Positions 8,983 through 13,181 of a stretch of 13,181 nt of DNA are shown piece by piece. The stretch is taken from NCBI GenBank assembly GCA_030639555.1, contig DAOWCM010000028.1, forward strand, positions 1 through 13,181. The letters run 5' to 3'. Position 1 is the stretch's first letter. The number at the start of each line of letters is the position of its first letter. Position numbers and translations under genes: made by a program. The notes beneath the pieces were generated by a model. It saw nothing but the letters and a program-made list of their open reading frames with translations. It searched no databases and was not told the DNA's origin. This stretch comes from Candidatus Eiseniibacteriota bacterium (GTDB taxonomy: Bacteria > Joyebacterota > Joyebacteria > Joyebacterales > Joyebacteraceae).

Positions 8983-8996
8983 AGCATGAAGCAGGC
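8968..8996. promoter_or_regulatory. Second, interleaved inverted repeat at the regulator promoter
   Basis: GCCTGCT (8968-8974) and AGCAGGC (8990-8996) are perfect 7-bp arms separated by 15 nt. The left arm uses the spacer of the 8961-8982 dyad, so the two palindromes interlock. The pair frames the -10 region. It may be a second protein site or a chance pairing. Confidence 0.4.
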
Positions 8997-9006
8997 CAGA
9001 AGTCAA
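8978..9006 (-). promoter_or_regulatory. Sigma70-type promoter of the regulator-feo operon
   Basis: On the minus strand TTGACT (9001-9006, 5 of 6 consensus) and TAAAGT (8978-8983, 4 of 6) are spaced by exactly 17 nt. The start site would fall near 8971, giving a leader of about 20 nt with the GAGGGG ribosome site. The -10 box lies in the right arm of the operator-like dyad, which explains the expected metal-dependent repression. Confidence 0.68.
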
Positions 9007-9083
9007 GTTGCACGTGAGCCGCCACCAGGCAGTGCATCGGCACATCGTGACTCTCCGGGAGCCGCTCCGCCGGCGTACAGGAG

Positions 9084-9107
9084 GAAGGGCGGCCGGAGCC
9101 GCCCTTC
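9084..9107 (-). terminator. Rho-independent terminator of the PLP-enzyme gene
   Basis: A perfect 10-bp stem (arms 9084-9093 and 9098-9107) with a 4-nt loop begins 66 nt past the minus-strand stop of the PLP gene and about 80 nt before the regulator promoter. The stem ends in an AAGGG/CCCTT pairing. On the minus strand it is followed by CTCCTGT, a weak T-tract. Its position between two transcription units supports the call. Confidence 0.65.
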
Positions 9108-9173
9108 TCGCACGCACGACAGACGTCAGCGCCCGGCGCATCACGCCGCCAGGCTGCGGGGATGCGCCGCGGG

Positions 9174-10565
9174 CTACGCGTCCCTCAGTTCACGCAGGCG
9201 CCTGTCCATCTCCTTGACCTTGGCCTGCTCGGCGAGCCAGAACTCCGGGTCGCGCTGGGCGTCGAGCTCCGCGATTGTCTTCCCCTGCTGCTCGACCCAT
9301 GTGTAGTACTTGAGATTGAACCAACTCTGCTTCGCGTGGCGTGTTCCCTCGCGGAACCAGTCGGTCTTGGCGTTGTGGAAAACAGACACGGTTCTCACCG
9401 CGGCTTCCGTCTCGTCCATCACCCCGTAGGCTTCATCGAGCTGCTTCATCACGGAGTGATACCGGTCCATCGTGTCCGTGGCGATCGTGAAGACGCTGTC
9501 GCTGTCCCCCAGCCGATAGAACTTCGCGGTCTTGATGGAGGCGAGCACGTTGCACACGCCTGAGATGCCCATGATCTCCGACATCTCACGGATGCTCGCC
9601 TCGGGCACGCCGTAGCGGTCGGCCATCACCTTCCAGCCGGCCTCTTCGGTCAGGAGCTGCAGCCCCTTCTTGGACTCGATGTCGTCGATACAGGTGATGG
9701 CGTCCATCTCGAAGACGTTGTGGATCCACGTGACGTGCTTGTCGCCGATCCCCTGGATGTCGTGTCCACCGTAACCGTTCCAGTAGATAGTGGGGCACTG
9801 GATGGGCTCGACGCCGATGGTGAGAGCATCGTGAAACTCGTGCTTGATGCGCTCGGCCGCCGCTATCGTGCCCGCTGAGCCCATGGCCGATGCGAACGCC
9901 GCGATCTTCCCGTTCCCGATGCCCTTCTCCGCGAGCTCCGCGGCTACTTCGATACAGGAGTTGCCCGTGCAGTAGTAGTGGAAGCGGTAGTTCCCGAACT
10001 CCTCGAACTGGTTCATAATCCGATTGCTCGGGTCCTGCCGAAGCTCGTTGGCCTTGTCGTAGATCTCCTTGACGTTGCTCTCGCAGCCGGGGGTCTTGAT
10101 GTAGCGGGCGCCGAGCGACTCGATCTTGTCGAAGCGCTCCTGGCTCATGAGCTCGGGCAGAAGCACGAGCGAGTCGAACCCCATCCTCGGTCCGACGTAC
10201 GCCCCGCCGATCCCGTAGTTGCCCGTCGAGGGCCAGACGAGCGTGTGTACGCCCGGCTCGATGTCGCCCTCGAGCTGGTGCTCCATTGTCACAGAGTAGG
10301 TGGCGCCAACCTTGTGGCTTCTGGTGGGGAAGTCCTTACTGTAGAGGACGACGATGTTGGCATCGACCCCGGTCAGCTCCTTCGGAAGCACGATGTAGTA
10401 GATCCCACCCTCGGGATTCCGCCAGGTGATGTTGTACAGGTTGAGAGGACTGAGCGGGTCGTCCTTCGCTGCCTTGAGCGCGCGTTCGCGTATGGACGGG
10501 TCGATCCTCGACGGGTGCAGCATCTCCTCGAAGGTGGGTCCGAACACGAGCTGCTTCGTTGCCAT
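9174..10565 (-). CDS. Fold-type II PLP-dependent enzyme (cysteine synthase/CBS superfamily), substrate unknown
   Basis: This 463-residue protein belongs to the tryptophan-synthase-beta/cysteine-synthase fold. The PLP Schiff-base lysine is Lys85 in TRSHKVGATYS. WPSTGNYGIGG (111-121) matches the substrate-carboxylate loop (TSGNTG in cysteine synthase), and ASAMGSAGTI (225-234) is the phosphate-binding glycine loop. It is much longer than CysK (about 310 residues). Residues after about 370 form an extra C-terminal part rich in Trp, Tyr and charged residues, with no CBS or ACT domain that I can see. The N-terminal NLYNITWRNPEGG segment also differs from CysK. I recall similar long proteins labelled only as PLP-dependent beta-family enzymes. 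Beta-replacement or elimination on Ser/Cys-type substrates is likely, but the substrate is not readable. ATG 10565 has AGGAG at 5-nt spacing. Confidence 0.9.
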   Translation of the reverse strand: MATKQLVFGPTFEEMLHPSRIDPSIRERALKAAKDDPLSPLNLYNITWRNPEGGIYYIVLPKELTGVDANIVVLYSKDFPTRSHKVGATYSVTMEHQLEGDIEPGVHTLVWPSTGNYGIGGAYVGPRMGFDSLVLLPELMSQERFDKIESLGARYIKTPGCESNVKEIYDKANELRQDPSNRIMNQFEEFGNYRFHYYCTGNSCIEVAAELAEKGIGNGKIAAFASAMGSAGTIAAAERIKHEFHDALTIGVEPIQCPTIYWNGYGGHDIQGIGDKHVTWIHNVFEMDAITCIDDIESKKGLQLLTEEAGWKVMADRYGVPEASIREMSEIMGISGVCNVLASIKTAKFYRLGDSDSVFTIATDTMDRYHSVMKQLDEAYGVMDETEAAVRTVSVFHNAKTDWFREGTRHAKQSWFNLKYYTWVEQQGKTIAELDAQRDPEFWLAEQAKVKEMDRRLRELRDA

Positions 10566-10591
10566 GTGTTCTCCTCTTGGTAACGTTGCTT

Positions 10592-10671
10592 GGCGGCCGG
10601 GGCCCTACCCCGGCGCTCAGACACGCGGCGCTTCGCGCCTAAACTCGCGGCGGGGTAGGGCCCCGGCCGCC
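10592..10671. repeat. 80-bp element with perfect 21-bp inverted arms and an internal hairpin
   Basis: The arms at 10592-10612 and 10651-10671 are exact reverse complements, very GC-rich, each containing the core GGGGCCCTACCCC or its complement. After one mismatch, three more pairs can form. The 38-nt interior holds a smaller perfect hairpin, GGCGC-TTC-GCGCC (10627-10639). The element fills the space between the GTPase stop and the PLP-enzyme start. It has no T-run on either side, so it is not a classical terminator. It may be a REP-like repeat, a very stable mRNA structure or an attenuator. Confidence 0.85.
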
Positions 10672-10691
10672 TGGCATTATCCGCGTGAGCA

Positions 10692-11687
10692 CTACATGTC
10701 TACGTGTATCTCGAGTATGTCCCCGTCCTCGACGATGTGATCGCGGTCGACGACCTGCCCGTCGAACTTGCCCGAGCCCCAGATCTTGGTGAACTTCAGC
10801 TTGTCTGCGAACTCGCGGTGGATCTTCTCTGCTACATCGAGAACCGTGCTGCCACGCTTCACGATGAACGGCTTCTTCATGTCCGCCGTCTTGCCCGGTA
10901 CCTTGCTGTAGATCCTGACGACGTCCAGGAACTCGTAGAGGCGCTTCTTCATCCGGTCGAGTCCCTCGCCGGTCTCGGCGGACACGGGGATGATCTCGAA
11001 TTCATCCTCGATCACCTCTCCAAGGAACTTCAGGTTCTCGGTCGCTCCCTCTTCGTCGATCTTGTTGGCGATGATCAGTGTAGGCTTGACGTTTCTCGCG
11101 AGTTCCATCTCGTTCGGGTCGCAGACGGGGGAGAGTCTGATCCCCTTCGAGGCCAGGAACTCCCTCACGAACTGGCACGAATCCACGCAGTCGTCCGCGG
11201 ACGCGTCGACTACCAGGAGGACGGTGTCGGCGTTCCTGACCAGCTCGGGCAGCCATGTCTCCGTGTGGTCGGGCGAGAACGGGGGGACGTCCACGAGTTC
11301 TATGTAGATGTCGGCGTACGGCATCATCGCGGGCAGCGGGACGCGCGTCGTGAAGGGATAGTTGGCGACCTCCGGCGTCGCGTTGGTCGTCGCCGCGACT
11401 ATCTGCGATTTCCCGACGCTAGGTGTGCCGATCAGAATGACCTGGGGCGACTCGCCTTTCGGAACATGGTACGAGGGGCCCTTGCGGCCCTTCCTGCTGG
11501 GCTGCTCGAGTTCGGCCTTGAGCTTCGAGAGCTGCTTCCTGAGGTGGGCGCGGAGCTTGTCCGTACCCTTGTGCCTGGGTATGATAGCCATCATCTCCTG
11601 AAGAGCGGCTATCTTATCCTCGGTCGTTTTCGCCTCGCGGAAGCGCTGCTCCGCGTTCTTGTAGGGTGGGGGGAGATTCGCCGGCAT
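10692..11687 (-). CDS. DRG-like GTPase with C-terminal TGS domain
   Basis: This 331-residue protein has the order seen in DRG/Rbg-type Obg-family GTPases. A basic helical N-terminus (about 10-62, with KLRAHLRKQLSKLKAELE) is followed by a G domain and a TGS domain (about 272-331), ending DGDILEIHVDM. G motifs: G1 GTPSVGKS (87-94), G2 in YPFTTRVP (110-117), G3 DVPP (133-136), G4 NKID (208-211), G5 SAETGEG (236-242). The G3 glycine of D-x-x-G is replaced by proline, perhaps typical of the bacterial branch. Eukaryotic and archaeal relatives work with ribosomes, so a translation-related role is inferred. The frame is open to 11756, but ATG 11687 has AGAGGA about 4 nt upstream and lies 41 nt below a good promoter, so I used it. 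The PLP gene follows after the inverted-repeat element. Confidence 0.93.
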   Translation of the reverse strand: MPANLPPPYKNAEQRFREAKTTEDKIAALQEMMAIIPRHKGTDKLRAHLRKQLSKLKAELEQPSRKGRKGPSYHVPKGESPQVILIGTPSVGKSQIVAATTNATPEVANYPFTTRVPLPAMMPYADIYIELVDVPPFSPDHTETWLPELVRNADTVLLVVDASADDCVDSCQFVREFLASKGIRLSPVCDPNEMELARNVKPTLIIANKIDEEGATENLKFLGEVIEDEFEIIPVSAETGEGLDRMKKRLYEFLDVVRIYSKVPGKTADMKKPFIVKRGSTVLDVAEKIHREFADKLKFTKIWGSGKFDGQVVDRDHIVEDGDILEIHVDM

Positions 11688-11727
11688 CTGTTCCTCTGTC
11701 CTCGTTGCACCTCGACTGTGAACAACG

Positions 11728-11756
11728 ATTCTAGCGCGGCTCGGCGCGCTTATCAA
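11728..11756 (-). promoter_or_regulatory. Sigma70-type promoter of the TGS GTPase gene
   Basis: On the minus strand TTGATA (11751-11756) and TAGAAT (11728-11733) each match 5 of 6 consensus bases and are exactly 17 nt apart. The start site would fall near 11721, leaving a leader of about 33 nt with the AGAGGA ribosome site before ATG 11687. This also argues against the longer open frame starting at 11756. Confidence 0.7.
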
Positions 11757-11913
11757 GACGCCCTGGAGGTCTCCCGGTGCGCGCCGTGCATGACGGCGTG
11801 ATGGCGCCGAGCGTCCCGGCAGTTAAGGAATTGGATGGAATCGCGTTCTACGCGCCGGTTCCCGAGAGGGCCCGGGGTGCTGATCGCAGGGTACTGGCCG
11901 TCAGATGCGTCCC
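11757..11913. other. Intergenic region between the pectate-lyase-like gene and the GTPase promoter
   Basis: This 157-bp stretch holds no convincing gene. It has a perfect 6-bp hairpin at 11782-11798 (CGCCGT-GCATG-ACGGCG) with no T-run in the minus direction, so a terminator for the pectate-lyase-like gene is expected but not clearly visible. Short open frames crossing it read as antisense shadows. Confidence 0.5.
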
Positions 11914-12972
11914 CTACCCCGCGCGGTACATCGACTTGATCTGTCCCCACGAGGTCGGTTCTACCGGGTTCCACACGATGCCGGAGATGAAATCCTCGTC
12001 GTCCGCGTCGCGCGGATGGGCTCCGGCCTCCTCCAGCACGGCCTCGAGCGCCTCAACAGGAGACATCTCATCTACCGGAGGTGCGGCCATCCGGGTCTCA
12101 GTGGTTCCGCTCGTGGTGCAGCTCGGAGGAAGGACGTTGCCCTCCATGTAGACCGGGCCGGCGTCCGGCGCGATCACGACCGCGTTCGGCTCGTCGCTCC
12201 CGGACTTGGGAAGGTAGTAGTTCTTCACCAGGTTTGCGGACGCGCCATTCCTCACGCGCGTGCCGTAGTTCGAGGCCCAGCCGCAGATGACGTTGTTGAC
12301 CATGTCCACGGACGTCGCATCGTCCAGCTGTGGGTTCCGCTCGTTTCCGATGATGAACAGGTTGTGGTGCAGCGAGATGTTCGTGAGACCGGTGCGAATG
12401 AGCGAGTTCTTGACGGTCTCGGCGAGGATCGACCACTGGACCGTGATGTCGTGCGCGCTGAGGCAGATGTCGAGGTTCCCGTCGCCCGCTCTGCGGAACG
12501 AGCAGTGGTCGACGACGATGTTGTGAGCGCCGTCCCAGATTCGGAGGTTGTCTCCCGACAGCGGGTCCGGCGCGTCGATGACGCGGATGTGCCTGACTAT
12601 CATGTCGTTTGCGCCGCGGATGTCGAAGAGCGCTCCGGTGACGCCGTCGTGCGCCGCCGTGATGGTGATGCCGGGGTCGGGCGCGGTCGACCCGTCTATG
12701 GTCAGATGGTGCCCCGTCACGCGGACGGTGCTTGAAAGCTCGATCGTGCCTCCCACGGCGAAGGTGATCTCGCGGTTCGAGGCCGAGACGGCGTCGCGGA
12801 ACGTGCCGGGTCCCGAGTCCGCGAGGGACGTCACCACGTAGCTCTCGCCGCCGGAACCGCCGATCGTGTCCGCGCCGAACCCCTGGAGCGGACGGGAACT
12901 GGCCGGGGCCGCGCACACGAGGAGCGCCGTCAGGGTAACCGTGAACACGAGAGCAATCTTCCTTCTTCTCAA
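11914..12972 (-). CDS. Secreted pectate-lyase-like beta-helix protein
   Basis: This 352-residue exported protein has the right-handed parallel beta-helix of the pectate lyase superfamily. The signal peptide is MRRRKIALVFTVTLTALLVC plus AAPASS, with no proper lipobox. Family signatures in order: LADSGPGTFRDAVS (about 50-63), TIDGSTAPDPGITI (91-104), DHCSFRRAGDGNLDI (155-169), SAHDITVQWSIL (172-183) and HHNLFIIGNERNPQL (202-216). The Arg of RNP corresponds to the catalytic arginine region of PL1-type lyases. The Asp/His calcium-site motif is present but not textbook, so the polysaccharide substrate is uncertain. The late segment LEAVLEEAGAHPRDADD is the usual lyase C-terminus. An appended SWGQIKSMYRAG follows and resembles the end of the beta-helix protein at 1-428. 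The start is TTG at 12972 because AAGGAGG lies 5 nt before it; a longer frame begins inside the untranslated region. Confidence 0.88.
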   Translation of the reverse strand: MRRRKIALVFTVTLTALLVCAAPASSRPLQGFGADTIGGSGGESYVVTSLADSGPGTFRDAVSASNREITFAVGGTIELSSTVRVTGHHLTIDGSTAPDPGITITAAHDGVTGALFDIRGANDMIVRHIRVIDAPDPLSGDNLRIWDGAHNIVVDHCSFRRAGDGNLDICLSAHDITVQWSILAETVKNSLIRTGLTNISLHHNLFIIGNERNPQLDDATSVDMVNNVICGWASNYGTRVRNGASANLVKNYYLPKSGSDEPNAVVIAPDAGPVYMEGNVLPPSCTTSGTTETRMAAPPVDEMSPVEALEAVLEEAGAHPRDADDEDFISGIVWNPVEPTSWGQIKSMYRAG

Positions 12973-12977
12973 ACCGA

Positions 12978-12984
12978 CCTCCTT
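12978..12984 (-). promoter_or_regulatory. Ribosome binding site that fixes a TTG start
   Basis: AAGGAGG on the minus strand lies 5 nt upstream of TTG at 12970-12972, which opens directly into an Arg-rich signal-peptide n-region. The open frame reaches 13002, but that would place this site inside the coding sequence and spoil the signal peptide. No ATG lies nearby in this frame. Confidence 0.75.
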
Positions 12985-13181
12985 CGATGAACCAGGATAC
13001 AATCACCCGCATGCCAAACTGCAAGAAGCGTTCCCCGCAACATCTTGACCACCAACCAACGTGACCCTATAGTCACTCAACCGCAAGTTATCCGCTCCGT
13101 CCACCCGAGCCGGGGGGAGTCCTCTGTCGACGGAACATGCCGCGCCAGGTCTGGACCGCTCCAAGCTGCGTCGAGCCGCCA

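Noticed and set aside
10704..11801. 365-codon plus-strand frame opposite the TGS GTPase
   Set aside because: It mirrors the GTPase codon pattern and shows no family motif; the minus strand carries all G motifs.
11911..11920. CCCTACCCCG resembling part of the 21-bp repeat arm at 10592-10612
   Set aside because: Only about 10 bases match, and they lie across a stop codon and coding sequence; too short to call a second repeat copy.
13061..13076. GTGAC-N6-GTCAC inverted repeat upstream of the pectate-lyase-like gene
   Set aside because: Five-base arms are expected by chance in this length of sequence, and no good -35/-10 pair lies beside it.

Overview
This window is a GC-rich (by eye above 60%), densely coded stretch of bacterial chromosome. 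It carries ten complete protein genes on the minus strand and one truncated gene on the plus strand at the left edge. I see no RNA genes, transposases, phage genes or CRISPR repeats. The content is signal-peptide exoproteins, a beta-helix protein, an S9A peptidase with a signal peptide, a membrane-anchored sulfatase-fold enzyme and a bacterial DRG-like TGS GTPase. This suggests an uncultivated Gram-negative lineage, perhaps of the FCB/Eisenbacteria/Krumholzibacteria kind. That placement is an inference from gene style, not a demonstrated assignment.

Layout from left to right. (1) 1-428: C-terminal end of a secreted parallel beta-helix protein (+), facing a VOC/glyoxalase-fold protein (-) across a bidirectional hairpin terminator. 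(2) 1031-2959: a five-TM, sulfatase-fold membrane enzyme with its own promoter-like sequence. (3) 3085-8948: a GNAT acetyltransferase, a secreted prolyl oligopeptidase, and a ferrous-iron operon. In transcription order the operon reads DtxR-family regulator, small Cys-rich FeoB-associated membrane protein, FeoA, FeoB, then the peptidase and acetyltransferase. The three Feo genes overlap one another. (4) 8961-9006: a sigma70-type promoter whose -10 box lies inside a perfect 8-bp inverted repeat, the likely metal-repressor operator, with a second interleaved dyad. (5) 9174-10565: a fold-type II PLP enzyme of unresolved substrate. (6) 10592-10671: an 80-bp element with perfect 21-bp inverted arms. 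(7) 10692-11687: a TGS-domain GTPase with a clear promoter. (8) 11914-12972: a secreted pectate-lyase-like protein starting at TTG.

How the genes fit together. The best-supported unit is the iron operon. A metal-sensing repressor reads out iron (or Mn) and acts on a dyad over its own promoter. FeoB transports Fe2+ with FeoA, and the short Cys-rich membrane protein is the accessory component. The downstream peptidase and acetyltransferase may be co-transcribed, since there is no terminator and only 50 nt between feoB and the peptidase.

The most intriguing observation is that the two secreted beta-helix proteins at opposite ends of the window, otherwise dissimilar, end with nearly the same short sequence: TWGSIKSLYR-stop and SWGQIKSMYRAG-stop. 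This looks like a shared C-terminal tag, possibly a sorting or anchoring signal of a secretion route in this lineage. I did not recognise a named family for it.
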